This document shows positions 7,998-17,704 of a stretch of 64,000 nucleotides of DNA, one piece after another (the first letter of the stretch is position 1; each line of letters begins with the position of its first letter). The stretch comes from CAIQJJ01 sp964606085 (GTDB lineage Bacteria > Chloroflexota > Anaerolineae > Anaerolineales > UBA4823): contig CAZSFD010000013.1 in NCBI GenBank assembly GCA_964606085.1, forward strand, positions 1 to 64,000, in the 5' to 3' direction. Under the pieces are notes generated by a model. It saw only the letters and a list, made by a program, of their open reading frames with translations. It ran no database searches and was not told the DNA's origin. A program made the position numbers and the translations under genes.

Positions 7998-8993
7998 ATG
8001 TCCCAACTCTCCCGCCTCCAAGATGAACTCGCCCTGGCCCGCCGCGAAAAAGACCCCCGCAGCGAACGGATTGTCCTGCGCCAGATGGGTGAACTGTACG
8101 CCCAAAATGGCGATTGGAAGCGCTGGTTAGCCTGCGAGGAACAGGCCTTACCCCTGGCCCGCCAGGCCGGTTCGCCGCAGGATGTGGTTGAGATTTTGTG
8201 CAACCTCGGCGCCGCCTACACCGACGCCAACCAGCCCCAGCGCGCCGCCGATCACTTGCAGGAAGCCTTGCGCCTGGCGCGGGCGAACAGTCTGCGCATC
8301 CACGAAGCCGCCATCCTCGGCAACCTGGCGCGCGCCCAAACCCTGACCGATCTGTCGCAAAGCCTGAAAACGTATGATGAGGCCCTGGTTGCGGCCCACC
8401 GCAGCGGGCCGCGTGAGGCGCTGGCCTTGCTGCCGGGCGCTCTGTGGGCGGCCAAACGCGCCGAGCAGTATGAACGCGCCATCGTCTACGCCAAACAGGG
8501 GGTGCTGGCGGCCCGCAAAGCCCAGGATCGCGCCGCCGAAGGGCGCTTTCTGCTCGAACTGGGCCTGCTGTTGATCGGCCAACAGGCGCTCGACGATGCC
8601 ACGCGCTGCCTGCGCGCCGCCCGCCCGTTGCTGCACGTCACCGCCTCCACACAAGATTTACTCCGCTGCGACGAAGCCCTGGCCCGCCTGCCTGGCCCGC
8701 CGAGCTTGCCCGATACCACACCCACCCTGCCCCGCGTGGCCGATGAAGAACTGGCTTCTCCTTCGCAGCGCCTGGCGCGCAACCCACGCGACGTGTTGGC
8801 GCTGGTCGGGCGCGCCGAGGCCTATCTCGCGGCTGGCAAGCCGCGCCAGGCCCACGAAGACCTTTTGCAGGCGGAGAAAATTTTGCAGACCGAACCGCGC
8901 TTGCTGCAAACCGGGCGCTTGCGTGAAAACCTGTTGTTGCGTGTGCAAAACCTGAAAATGCGTGTGGCATCGCCCCCAGCGCCATCTGCCTGA
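7998..8993 (+). CDS. TPR-repeat protein
   Basis: 331 residues, starting 12 bases after the AlaX-like stop and probably cotranscribed with it. It is almost wholly helical, with repeating units of roughly 34-40 residues such as 'ilcNLGAAYtdanqpqrAadhLqeAL' and 'AAILGNLARAQTL', typical of tetratricopeptide repeats. There is no signal peptide or membrane segment, so it should be cytoplasmic. It is likely a protein-interaction scaffold with unknown partners. Confidence 0.8.
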   Translation: MSQLSRLQDELALARREKDPRSERIVLRQMGELYAQNGDWKRWLACEEQALPLARQAGSPQDVVEILCNLGAAYTDANQPQRAADHLQEALRLARANSLRIHEAAILGNLARAQTLTDLSQSLKTYDEALVAAHRSGPREALALLPGALWAAKRAEQYERAIVYAKQGVLAARKAQDRAAEGRFLLELGLLLIGQQALDDATRCLRAARPLLHVTASTQDLLRCDEALARLPGPPSLPDTTPTLPRVADEELASPSQRLARNPRDVLALVGRAEAYLAAGKPRQAHEDLLQAEKILQTEPRLLQTGRLRENLLLRVQNLKMRVASPPAPSA

Positions 8994-9007
8994 CCAACTC
9001 AACCTCT

Positions 9008-9976
9008 TTACTCCCGCCGCCGCCCCGCCCACCAGCGGTAGAGCCGGTATAAGGCCGGGTTGTAGATGCGCTCCCACGGCCCAACTGCCCGCCGCACCTC
9101 GCCGCCAAAGCCGCGCTTGAAGCGGTAAACCCCCCACAACCCATCCGAACGTTCTGAAAATTGTTCTTCCAGGGCTGTTTCGTCGGCGTCAGGCACGCCC
9201 CACAGGTCATATTCGAGGCAGCCCTGGTTCCTGGCCCAACGGATCGCCTCCCACTGCAGCAGGTAGTTGGGCATGCGGTCGCGGTGACTGTTGGATGAGC
9301 CGCCATAAAAATACCAGGCGCGGTCATCGCGGCAGAAGGCCAGCACTGCGCCAAGCGCTTCTCCTTCATACTCGGCCAGCAGCAGTTCGCAGGCGCAGCG
9401 CGGCTGGAAAAGTTCATAAGCCCGCTGGTAATAGGCCAGGCTGTGGACGCCAAAGGCGTCGCGCTGGCCGGTCAGTTCCATCAGGCGTTGGAAGGCCGAG
9501 AGATCGTTGGAAGGGCGCACGGTGACGCCTTTTTTTTGCGCCAGGCCGATGTTGTAGCGCGTCTTCTGCTTCATGCGGCCCAGGATGGCCTTTTCATCGC
9601 CACGCAGATCGATCACGATGGTGCGCGGCGGCTGGATGGTGTGAGGTGTGGCGATGAAGCCGGGCGGGGGTTGGCTGTCTGCGTCGGGCCGTTCCCACAG
9701 GTCGGGTTCCACCTTCAAAAAAATTGCCCTGCGCTGGCGGCAGGCTTCATCCACCTTCGGCCACAGATCGTCCCAGCCTTCCCCCACCGGCCCGCGTGGG
9801 ATGTAGGCGAACGTCAGGCCGAGCGGCAGTTGGCGAAATAGCACCTGTGCGCCGACGCTGCCAGCCAGCACGGTCTCGGTTTGCCAGCCAAAGGCGCGCT
9901 TGAGTTCGCCCCAGGCCGGGGTTTGCAAGATGTGGGCGTTGGGATGGGCGTCGAGGAAGGTTTCCCAGGGGGGCAT
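9008..9976 (-). CDS. FemAB-like aminoacyl/GNAT-fold transferase
   Basis: 322 residues. The start MPPWETF at 9976 fits the ten-base gap after the upstream gene. The N-terminal part (FLDAHPNAHILQTPAWGELK) and 'LPLGLTFAYIPRGPV' are hallmarks of the FemX/FemAB (lipid II Ala/Gly/Ser transferase) family. The C-terminal GNAT-like half has CELLLAEYEGEALGAVLAF and 'AWYFYGGSSNSHRDRMPNYL' (the GG-S/A-S motif). Such enzymes attach amino acids from aminoacyl-tRNA to lipid II, or modify exopolysaccharides. As last gene of a polysaccharide operon, it could serve either role. Confidence 0.8.
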   Translation of the reverse strand: MPPWETFLDAHPNAHILQTPAWGELKRAFGWQTETVLAGSVGAQVLFRQLPLGLTFAYIPRGPVGEGWDDLWPKVDEACRQRRAIFLKVEPDLWERPDADSQPPPGFIATPHTIQPPRTIVIDLRGDEKAILGRMKQKTRYNIGLAQKKGVTVRPSNDLSAFQRLMELTGQRDAFGVHSLAYYQRAYELFQPRCACELLLAEYEGEALGAVLAFCRDDRAWYFYGGSSNSHRDRMPNYLLQWEAIRWARNQGCLEYDLWGVPDADETALEEQFSERSDGLWGVYRFKRGFGGEVRRAVGPWERIYNPALYRLYRWWAGRRRE

Positions 9977-9986
9977 AGGTCTGATT

Positions 9987-11837
9987 TCAGCCTTCCAGCC
10001 GGGCGTGAGGCACCAGGCGGTTGAGCGCTTGCAAGATGGCGGGGGTATCGCCCCGTTCGGCGAGGCTGAGCAGTTCGTCGGCTGCGTGGTGGAGCGTTTC
10101 ATCGGCCAGGCGTTCATCGTCGGCCAGGCGCAGCACATCGGGGTGGGCGGTGGCGGTCAGGTTGGCGTCGTCGTCCCACAGGGTTTCGCTGAGTTTCTCG
10201 CCGGGGCGGGCGCCGGTGAAGGTGATTTCGATGTCGCGGCCCGGTTCGAGGCCCGAAAGGCGGATCAGGTCTTCGACCAGGTCGAGGATGCGCACCTGTT
10301 CGCCCATATTCAGCACGAACACCTCGCCGCCCTGGCCCATGGCAAACGCCTGCAAAACCAGGTGGACGGCTTCGGGGATGGTCATAAAGTAGCGGCGCAT
10401 GTCGGGGTGCGTCACCGTCACCGGGCCGCCTTTGGCAATTTGCTGCTTGAAAATGGGGATGATGCTGCCGCGGCTGCCGAGGACATTGCCGAAGCGCACC
10501 ACGGAAAAGGGCCGCCCCGAACGCTGTGCGGCGTCGAGGACGAACATTTCGGCCAGGCGTTTGCTGGCGCCCATCACCGAGGTGGGGCGCACGGCTTTAT
10601 CGGTGGAGATCATCACCATGCGTTCGACGCCGGCGGCCAGGGCGCAGGCCACCATGTTGCGCGTGCCGACGACGTTGTTGGTGATGGCCTCGGGTACGTT
10701 GCTTTCCATCAAGGGCACGTGTTTGTGGGCGGCGGCGTGGAAGACGACTTCCGGGCGGTGCGCGCCAAAGAGGCGTTCCAGCCGGCCGCGGTCGCGCACA
10801 TCGGCGATGACCGGGTGGAGGGGCATCGCGGGGTAATCCTGTTGCAGTTCGAGCAGCACCTCGAAGATGCTGTTTTCGCCGTGGCCGAGCAGGATCATCT
10901 CGGCGGGCTGCCAGCCGGCCACCTGCCGCGCCAGTTCGCGCCCAATGGATCCGCCGGCCCCGCTGATCAGCACGCGTTTGCCTTGCAGGCTGCTGCCGAC
11001 CAGCGTGTCGTCGGTGCGGATGGGTTCGCGGCGCAGCAGGTCGGTGATCTCGACCTCGCGCAGGCGGTTGACGCTGACTTTGCCGCTGATCAGTTCGTGC
11101 AGGCCAGGGATGATGCGAAAGGGCAGGCCCTTGATGCGGCAGAGATCGGTGACGGTGCGAATGACCCGCCCCGGCGCACTGGGGATGGCGATGATCACCT
11201 CGTCTATGCGGTGGGTCTCGGCCAGGCGTGGCAGGTCTTGGAGCGTGCCAGCCACTTTGACGCCATGCACGCCATATTTCTGCTTTTCGGGGTCGTCATC
11301 TACGAAGCAGACCGGTTTGAGATGGTTCTGCGGGTTCTTTTGCAGTTCACGCGCCACCAGCGCACCGGCGTCGCCGGCGCCCACGATCAGCACCCGCCGG
11401 GCATTGCTCCTGCCGCCCGAAAGCTGGGCTTCGGCCATCATGCGCAGTGAAAAACGCAGCCCGCCGACGAAAACGAGTGAAAACAGCCAGTCAATGGGCA
11501 CCACGGCGCGTGGAAATTCGGGGAAAAACTGGAAATACTGGATCGCCGCGAAACAGGCGAACATCAGCACCGAACTGATGCTGACCGCCGTGACGATCAG
11601 TTTCACTTCTTGCACGCTGGCATAGGCCCAAATGCGGCGGTACAGCCCGAAGCGGTAGTAGATGATCGGTTTGATCACCATCGCCAGGATGATCATGGTC
11701 AGGATTTGCGCCCGAAAATCCCCCAGGCGCGTGCCAAAATTGAGGCGCAAGATAAAGCTGGCCAACACCGAGACGCTCATCAAGAACATATCCCCGGCCA
11801 GCAGCAGGCGGGGAGGCAGGTTGAAGCGCTGATTCAT
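9987..11837 (-). CDS. Membrane nucleotide-sugar 4,6-dehydratase (CapD/PglF-like)
   Basis: 616 residues. Four N-terminal transmembrane helices (about 10-130) precede a first Rossmann fold (RRVLIVGAGDAGALVAREL, 148-165). A second Rossmann fold (GAGGSIG, 293-299) carries the SDR catalytic region STDKAVRPTSVMGASK. There the usual Tyr of YxxxK is Met422 with Lys426, as in WbpM/PglF/FlaA1 dehydratases. It probably converts UDP-GlcNAc to a 4-keto-6-deoxy sugar, starting bacillosamine-, FucNAc- or QuiNAc-type synthesis. It overlaps the preceding sugar transferase gene by ATGA. Confidence 0.9.
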   Translation of the reverse strand: MNQRFNLPPRLLLAGDMFLMSVSVLASFILRLNFGTRLGDFRAQILTMIILAMVIKPIIYYRFGLYRRIWAYASVQEVKLIVTAVSISSVLMFACFAAIQYFQFFPEFPRAVVPIDWLFSLVFVGGLRFSLRMMAEAQLSGGRSNARRVLIVGAGDAGALVARELQKNPQNHLKPVCFVDDDPEKQKYGVHGVKVAGTLQDLPRLAETHRIDEVIIAIPSAPGRVIRTVTDLCRIKGLPFRIIPGLHELISGKVSVNRLREVEITDLLRREPIRTDDTLVGSSLQGKRVLISGAGGSIGRELARQVAGWQPAEMILLGHGENSIFEVLLELQQDYPAMPLHPVIADVRDRGRLERLFGAHRPEVVFHAAAHKHVPLMESNVPEAITNNVVGTRNMVACALAAGVERMVMISTDKAVRPTSVMGASKRLAEMFVLDAAQRSGRPFSVVRFGNVLGSRGSIIPIFKQQIAKGGPVTVTHPDMRRYFMTIPEAVHLVLQAFAMGQGGEVFVLNMGEQVRILDLVEDLIRLSGLEPGRDIEITFTGARPGEKLSETLWDDDANLTATAHPDVLRLADDERLADETLHHAADELLSLAERGDTPAILQALNRLVPHARLEG

Positions 11838-13252
11838 CGGCCTTTTAGCCCAAAGACAGTGGTTGGCGTGCGCAGCAAAATCAAAATATCCATCATCAGA
11901 TTGCGGTTCATAATGTAGTAGAGGTCATATTCGAGTTTGATGATGGTTTCATCTACGGTGGCGGTGTAGCCATAGTTGACCTGCGCCCAGCCGGTGATGC
12001 CGGGTTTGACCAGCAGGCGCGCCCGGTAAAAGGGGACGTATTGCTGAAACCACTCCACCAGTTCGGGGCGCTCGGCGCGTGGCCCAACCAGGCTCATCTC
12101 GCCATTGAGAACGTTGATGAATTGGGGCAGTTCATCGAGGTGGGTTTTGCGCAAAAAGCGGCCCACGCGCGTGGCGCGCGGGTCGCTTTCTTCGGCCCAT
12201 TGCGGTTGGCCGTCGGCTTCGGCGTTTTGCCTCATCGTGCGGTATTTGATGATCTTGTAGCGTTGATCGCCGCGGCCAGAACGCACCTGGCTGTAAAAAA
12301 TGGGGAAGCCGCTATCCAGCACGATGGCCAGGGCAATGGGTGGAAAGCTGATGCACAGCAGCAGCAGCCCCACCAGCGCGCCGACGATGTCGAGCAGGCG
12401 TTTGGCCAGGTCATAAAAGCCGCTGACGTGCGCCTGATCTACGAAATAGCGCAAAATCCAGTCGGATTCGAGGTAGCGGATCGGCACGCGGCCCAGCAGT
12501 TCTTCGTAGGCCAGGGGCATGCGGGTGATTTCGATGCCCATTTCCTGCACTTCGAGCAGGGCTTTGAACATTTCGGGCTGCATTTTGCCCGATATGGCGA
12601 CGATCAGATCGCTGATTTGATGCTGCACGACCGTCGCTTTCAGCACACTGCTGCCGCCGAAGACCGGGTAGCCTTCGATGTACGTGCCGATTTTTTGCGG
12701 ATCGTCGTCAATGATGCCAGCCAGGTGGTAAGGAGTCGGAAGGGTGTCGTTGATGATTTTGAGCAGGATCGTACCGGTCTCGCCGCCGCCAACCAGCAGC
12801 ACGCGGCGCATAAATTGGGGTGTCGTGAACACGCGGATGTAAAACCAACGCCCCAGCAGCGTCATCGCCGAAGCAGCCACAATGAACCCCGCCACGCCGC
12901 GCCGCGGCAGCGATTTTGGCTCAGAAGTGAAGTAGAGCAGTAAGTAAATGCCCAACCCCACGATAGCTGCAATGGCGACCCCCTTCAAGGTCTCGTTCAT
13001 GTTGGCCGAGTGTCGTTCATCATACAGCTCGACCAGCAGCAGCATCCACGCCAATGGCAGCAGGTAAAGCCAGAAGGGCACGCTCTGCAAAAACTCGAGC
13101 GAAAAATCGAGGAATTGGTCGCCCCTGGCCCAATAGACCAAGCCCAGGAAGAGCGCAACCATTCCCATCACAAAATCTATGGTGAGTAAAATGAAACGCC
13201 GCTCATTGGGGCGCAGGCGAAAGGCTTTGCGGTGGGTGGGGGGTGTGGTCAT
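11834..13252 (-). CDS. Polyprenyl-phosphate sugar-1-phosphate transferase
   Basis: 472 residues, with four to five N-terminal membrane helices and a CoA-binding-like region (RRVLLVGGGETGTILLK). The C-terminal bacterial sugar transferase domain (about 275-472) has 'YKIIKYRTM', 'LRKTHLDELPQFINVLNGEM', 'SLVGPRAERPE', 'KPGITGWAQVNYGY' and 'KLEYDLYYI', all diagnostic of WbaP/PglC-type enzymes. It starts the lipid-linked polysaccharide by moving a sugar-phosphate onto undecaprenyl phosphate. ATGA overlaps on both sides place it mid-operon. Confidence 0.92.
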   Translation of the reverse strand: MTTPPTHRKAFRLRPNERRFILLTIDFVMGMVALFLGLVYWARGDQFLDFSLEFLQSVPFWLYLLPLAWMLLLVELYDERHSANMNETLKGVAIAAIVGLGIYLLLYFTSEPKSLPRRGVAGFIVAASAMTLLGRWFYIRVFTTPQFMRRVLLVGGGETGTILLKIINDTLPTPYHLAGIIDDDPQKIGTYIEGYPVFGGSSVLKATVVQHQISDLIVAISGKMQPEMFKALLEVQEMGIEITRMPLAYEELLGRVPIRYLESDWILRYFVDQAHVSGFYDLAKRLLDIVGALVGLLLLCISFPPIALAIVLDSGFPIFYSQVRSGRGDQRYKIIKYRTMRQNAEADGQPQWAEESDPRATRVGRFLRKTHLDELPQFINVLNGEMSLVGPRAERPELVEWFQQYVPFYRARLLVKPGITGWAQVNYGYTATVDETIIKLEYDLYYIMNRNLMMDILILLRTPTTVFGLKGR

Positions 13253-14268
13253 TTTTCAGGTTTCACACGATTTGTATGGGTCAGACGCCAGCCGGTGAAC
13301 AGGCTGCCTAGCAAGGCGCCGCCCCAGCACAGGTGCATGGTGGCCATGGCCAGCGGCATACCCGGCAGCAGCCCGCGGTCCTTGTGTTGAAGGGCCGTTT
13401 GCAGGCCAACCAGGAATAAGGCCAACAGGTAAATGCCGAGGCTGATCAGCAGCCCCCAACGGGCGAAGGGCAAAAACAGGCTCAAGAAGGTCAGTCCGGC
13501 TAAACCCAGCACAAACAAGGGGGGCAGCGCCTGCCGCCAGCGCAGTGTGCGCGGGTAGCGCCGCAAGACGCGGCCCTTCCAATACCCATAGCGAAGATAT
13601 TGCCTGGCCAACGCCCCTAAGCTGCCGCGGGCGAAATAGGTGGAGCGGATGGCTGGATCGAGCCAGATGATGCCCCCGGTCTGGCGAATGCGCACGTTAA
13701 ATTCGTAATCTTCGTTGGTGAGCAGGGTTTCGTCAAATTCGCCGATCTGGTTGATGATGTCTTTGCGAAAAGCGCCAAACGGGACGGTATCCACCACGCC
13801 GGCTGTATTCGAGTAGCGATAGCGGGCATCGCCTACGCCGAGTGGGTGGGCGGCGGCAGCGGCAATCGAGCGCCCGATCCAGCCCGGCTGGCCTGGGCGA
13901 ATTTCCCACACGCCGCCTACGTTGGCGCCTTTGCCCTCTGCCAGCGCGGCGATACATTTTTCGACATAATCATCGGCTGGGATCGAATGCGCGTCCAGCC
14001 GCACAATGTATTCTCCCCGGGCCGCTTTGATGCCCCGGTTGAGCGCGGCCGGGATGCTGCGACGCGGGTTCTGGATCAGGCGCACGCTCAAAGATGGATG
14101 CTCACGTTGAAAAGCGGCAATGGCTTCGGGGGTGCCATCGGTAGATAAGCCATCGGCCACGATCACTTCCATATCTTCCAGCGGGTAGCTTTGCCGCTGT
14201 AAGGCGGCCAAAAGCAGCGGGATCGTCGCCCGTTCGTTGTAACAGGGAATAACCACCGAAACCTTCAA
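13249..14268 (-). CDS. Family 2 glycosyltransferase
   Basis: 339 residues. The N-terminus MKVSVVIPCYNER is the classic GT2 opening and argues for the TTG start at 14268; no in-frame ATG fits better. GT-A features follow: VIVADGLSTDGT, then IVRLDAHSIPADDY (the DxD-like metal site is DAH) and LTNEDYEFNVRIRQTGG (acceptor ED). Three or so membrane helices occupy residues 255-325. It resembles succinoglycan ExoA-type transferases. It begins 12 bases after ridA and overlaps the following sugar transferase gene. Confidence 0.88.
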   Translation of the reverse strand: MKVSVVIPCYNERATIPLLLAALQRQSYPLEDMEVIVADGLSTDGTPEAIAAFQREHPSLSVRLIQNPRRSIPAALNRGIKAARGEYIVRLDAHSIPADDYVEKCIAALAEGKGANVGGVWEIRPGQPGWIGRSIAAAAAHPLGVGDARYRYSNTAGVVDTVPFGAFRKDIINQIGEFDETLLTNEDYEFNVRIRQTGGIIWLDPAIRSTYFARGSLGALARQYLRYGYWKGRVLRRYPRTLRWRQALPPLFVLGLAGLTFLSLFLPFARWGLLISLGIYLLALFLVGLQTALQHKDRGLLPGMPLAMATMHLCWGGALLGSLFTGWRLTHTNRVKPEK

Positions 14269-14280
14269 GCCAGCCCGCTT

Positions 14281-14673
14281 TCAATCGAGCCATGCGATGG
14301 CTTCGATTTCCACTGCGCCATCTTTGGGCAAGCGCGCCACCTGCACGGCTGAACGGGCGGGGAAATTTTCGCTGAAAAATTCGGCGTAGATGCCGTTCAT
14401 GACGGCGAAATCATTCATATCGCGCAGAAAGACGGTGGTTTTGACCACGTTTTCGAGTGACGTCCCGGCGGCCTCGAGGATGGCCTGTAAATTGCTCAGC
14501 GCCTGGCGGGTTTCGGCTTCGACGCCCCCGGGAACGATGGCGCCCGTCACCGGGTCAATACCCAATTGCCCGGCAGTGAACACCAGGTTGCCCACCTTGA
14601 CCCCAACGGAATATGGCCCAATCGCTTTGGGCGCTTGATCGGTCGTAACGATTTGTTTGCCTGCTGTTGACAT
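14281..14673 (-). CDS. ridA: RidA family deaminase
   Basis: 130 residues, the usual size. It matches RidA/YjgF throughout: 'PKAIGPYSVGVKVGNLVFTAGQLG', 'AETRQALSNLQAILEAAG' and the conserved end RSAVQVARLPKDGAVEIEAIAW, with the catalytic Arg in PARSAVQVA. RidA hydrolyses reactive 2-aminoacrylate and related imines. The AGGAGG ribosome-binding site (14680-14685) runs directly into repeat C copy 1. It is the first gene of the polysaccharide operon, probably by position rather than function. Confidence 0.93.
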   Translation of the reverse strand: MSTAGKQIVTTDQAPKAIGPYSVGVKVGNLVFTAGQLGIDPVTGAIVPGGVEAETRQALSNLQAILEAAGTSLENVVKTTVFLRDMNDFAVMNGIYAEFFSENFPARSAVQVARLPKDGAVEIEAIAWLD

Positions 14674-14681
14674 ACGGCCTC

Positions 14682-14764
14682 CTAACCCGCATAAAGCGGA
14701 ACGACCAGCGCACTAATCCAGAAAAGTCTTGTTTTTTGTGCAAAGATTTCACGGGTTAGGCACT
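14682..14764. repeat. Dispersed repeat C, copy 1
   Basis: It starts CTAACCCGCATAAAGCGGAAC and ends CGGGTTAGGCACTG, giving terminal inverted repeats of eight to nine bases around about 65 bp. Related copies are at 39511-39560 and 53391-53474. It lies directly upstream of ridA. Confidence 0.8.
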
Positions 14765-14839
14765 GAAATTCTCATGGGCGAAACACGGGCGATTATACTT
14801 CACGCGGCCATGAAGGTCAGGAGAGAAACACCGCCCACC

Positions 14840-14867
14840 TTGACAGGTCGAACGTTTGTGCTAAACT
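14840..14867 (+). promoter_or_regulatory. recA promoter with candidate SOS operator
   Basis: TTGACA (14840-14845), a 16-base spacer and TAAACT (14862-14867). The spacer holds CGAACGTTTGTGC (14849-14861), which resembles the Gram-positive LexA box CGAACRNRYGTTYC with a few mismatches. Its position between -35 and -10 would block RNA polymerase when bound. No lexA gene is in the window. Confidence 0.5.
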
Positions 14868-14907
14868 AATTCTGTCATATTCAAACGCCAACGAATAGGA
14901 GTACTGT

Positions 14908-15999
<1,092 letters not shown>

Positions 16000-16006
16000 G
16001 TTTCTC

Positions 16007-16034
16007 TTGACAGGGAAGTGATTCCGCTTAAAAT
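16007..16034 (+). promoter_or_regulatory. Promoter of uracil permease leader
   Basis: TTGACA (16007-16012), a 16-base spacer and TAAAAT (16029-16034), immediately after the recA stop. Transcripts would begin near 16041, leaving about 148 bases of leader before the permease start. Confidence 0.55.
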
Positions 16035-16086
16035 CGGGCGGAATGAACGCTAAACGCTGGCTGCCACCCTTATCCATTTGCCAATT

Positions 16087-16120
16087 CGCCCACGGAGAAA
16101 TGTTTTCCGTGGGCGTTTTG
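16087..16120 (+). terminator. Intrinsic terminator 1 in recA-permease gap
   Basis: Ten-bp stem CGCCCACGGA/TCCGTGGGCG (16087-16096, 16106-16115) followed by TTTTG. It may terminate recA or act as an attenuator in the permease leader. Confidence 0.8.
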
Positions 16121-16131
16121 TTTGTCAGCAC

Positions 16132-16160
16132 AAAATAGAGCCGTGAGGCTCTATTTTTTT
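16132..16160 (+). terminator. Intrinsic terminator 2 in permease leader
   Basis: Eleven-bp stem AAAATAGAGCC/GGCTCTATTTT with a GTGA tetraloop and a seven-T run. It lies only 16 bases downstream of terminator 1 and just before the permease ribosome-binding site, which suggests conditional attenuation. Confidence 0.85.
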
Positions 16161-16188
16161 GCCAAAACCCATCCAATAGGAGAATGAA

Positions 16189-17571
16189 ATGACCGCATCT
16201 ACCAAACCCAAAGTCATGGGCTATTTGCCCAACGACATGCCCCCTATCGGGCAAATTATCTTGCTGGGCTTCCAGCACGCCCTGACCATGTTCCCGGCAA
16301 CGGTGCTGGTGGCGCTGCTGGTCGGCTTCCACACCAGCACCGTGTTATTAGCCTCGGGTGTGGCAACGATTGTGGCCTTACTTGGCTCGCGCTTCGGCGT
16401 TGGCAAATTCATCCCGCTTTATTATGGTTCGTCGTTCTCTTACATTGCGGCCATCCTGGCCGTGACCAATGCTTCTTTTGGTCAGCCGGTGAGCGATGAA
16501 CTGATCAGCGTGGCGCAGGCGGGCATTATCGTCACAGGGGTCATCAATGTGCTGGTGGGCCTGCTGATCCGCTTTGCGGGCGGCAAAAAGGTGATTGATG
16601 TGGTGCTGCCGCCGATCATCACCGGTTCGGTGGCGGCGGTGATCGGCTTTGCCTTGGGCAAGGCTGCGCTGGATATGGCTTCAGGCGTGGCTGGCGGGAT
16701 TGCAACCGGCGATATGAAATGGTGGCTTGTGGCGCTGGTTACGCTGTTTGCAACCATCCTGTTTTCCGTTTACTTACAAAATAAGGGTTTCATCGGCATG
16801 TTGCCCATTTTATTGGGTGCTATCGTCGGCTATGTGGTGGCTGCACTGTTGGGAATGGTGGATTTCGCAGCCATCACCGGCGCGCAGTTCCTTACCGCCC
16901 CGCACATTACCTTGCCCAGTTTCACCAGCGAACTGAGCGCGACGGCCATCATCAGTATTGCCATCATGGCCATTGCCACCATCCCCGAATCGACCGCCCA
17001 TCTCTACCAGATTGGTTTGTATGTGGATCACCTGGCCGATGAATTGAAGAAGGAAAAATATGGTCTGAGCGAATATATCGGCTTCAACCTGATTTTGGAT
17101 GGCATCGGGGATATGATCAATGGCTTTTTGGGTGGCGCAGCCGGCACGAACTATGGTGAAAATAACTCGCTGATGGTGATCACCCGCAACTACAGCGGCG
17201 TCTCGCTGATCGCCGCAGGCGTCATCGCCATTCTCATGTCGTTCAGCGGTCATCTGGCAGGCATCGTGGCCTCTGTGCCGACGGCGGTTAGCGGTGGCCT
17301 GGCCATTTACCTGTTTGGCGTGATCGGTATGCAAGGTATTGCGCTGATGATCTCCGAAAAGGTGGATATGTTTGACCCGCGCAACCTGGCCATCGGCGCG
17401 GTGGTGATGGTGATCGGCATTGGCGGGCACATTGGTTTCCCTGGCGGCTTCCTGCCCATGCCCATCTTGCAAAATGTCTTCCCCAATGGCTGGCCGGCCA
17501 TTGCCACCGGCGCGGTAGTCGGCATCCTCTTGAACCTGATCTTCCAGATCTTCAAGCCCAGCCAGAAATAA
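16189..17571 (+). CDS. Uracil/xanthine permease (NCS2 family)
   Basis: 460 residues with 12-14 hydrophobic helices. NCS2 features are ILLGFQHALTMFPATVLVALL (helix 1), the helix 8 region 'ISIAIMAIATIPESTAHL' (acidic substrate residue in the PES motif), 'LILDGIGDMINGFLGGAAGTNYGENNSLM' and ISEKVDMFDPRNL. This pattern fits proton-coupled uracil permeases (UraA/PyrP), and the neighbouring pyrimidine genes agree. AGGAGA lies five bases before the ATG. The preceding leader holds two terminators, so expression is probably attenuated. Confidence 0.88.
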   Translation: MTASTKPKVMGYLPNDMPPIGQIILLGFQHALTMFPATVLVALLVGFHTSTVLLASGVATIVALLGSRFGVGKFIPLYYGSSFSYIAAILAVTNASFGQPVSDELISVAQAGIIVTGVINVLVGLLIRFAGGKKVIDVVLPPIITGSVAAVIGFALGKAALDMASGVAGGIATGDMKWWLVALVTLFATILFSVYLQNKGFIGMLPILLGAIVGYVVAALLGMVDFAAITGAQFLTAPHITLPSFTSELSATAIISIAIMAIATIPESTAHLYQIGLYVDHLADELKKEKYGLSEYIGFNLILDGIGDMINGFLGGAAGTNYGENNSLMVITRNYSGVSLIAAGVIAILMSFSGHLAGIVASVPTAVSGGLAIYLFGVIGMQGIALMISEKVDMFDPRNLAIGAVVMVIGIGGHIGFPGGFLPMPILQNVFPNGWPAIATGAVVGILLNLIFQIFKPSQK

Positions 17572-17591
17572 TCTGGCCTAAAAACCATGCG

Positions 17592-17630
17592 ACAGGGATT
17601 AGAGAACCGCTTGTTTTCTAATCCCTGTTT
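17592..17630 (+). terminator. Intrinsic terminator of the permease gene
   Basis: Twelve-bp stem ACAGGGATTAGA/TCTAATCCCTGT (17592-17603, 17617-17628) ending in a T run. Confidence 0.8.
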
Positions 17631-17704
17631 TCATGCCTGCCAGCCCCACTTGTTGTATACTCATTACAAGCTAACCTATCCCTTGCTACTTGCCCCCTGC
17701 CCCC

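Noticed and set aside
9900..11450. 516-codon open frame opposite the 4,6-dehydratase gene
   Set aside because: It is antisense to a gene with clear Rossmann and SDR motifs and has no recognisable domain of its own.
16035..16091. Possible antiterminator pairing GGGCG with CGCCC in the permease leader
   Set aside because: The 5' half lies at or before the predicted transcription start, so it would not be in the RNA.
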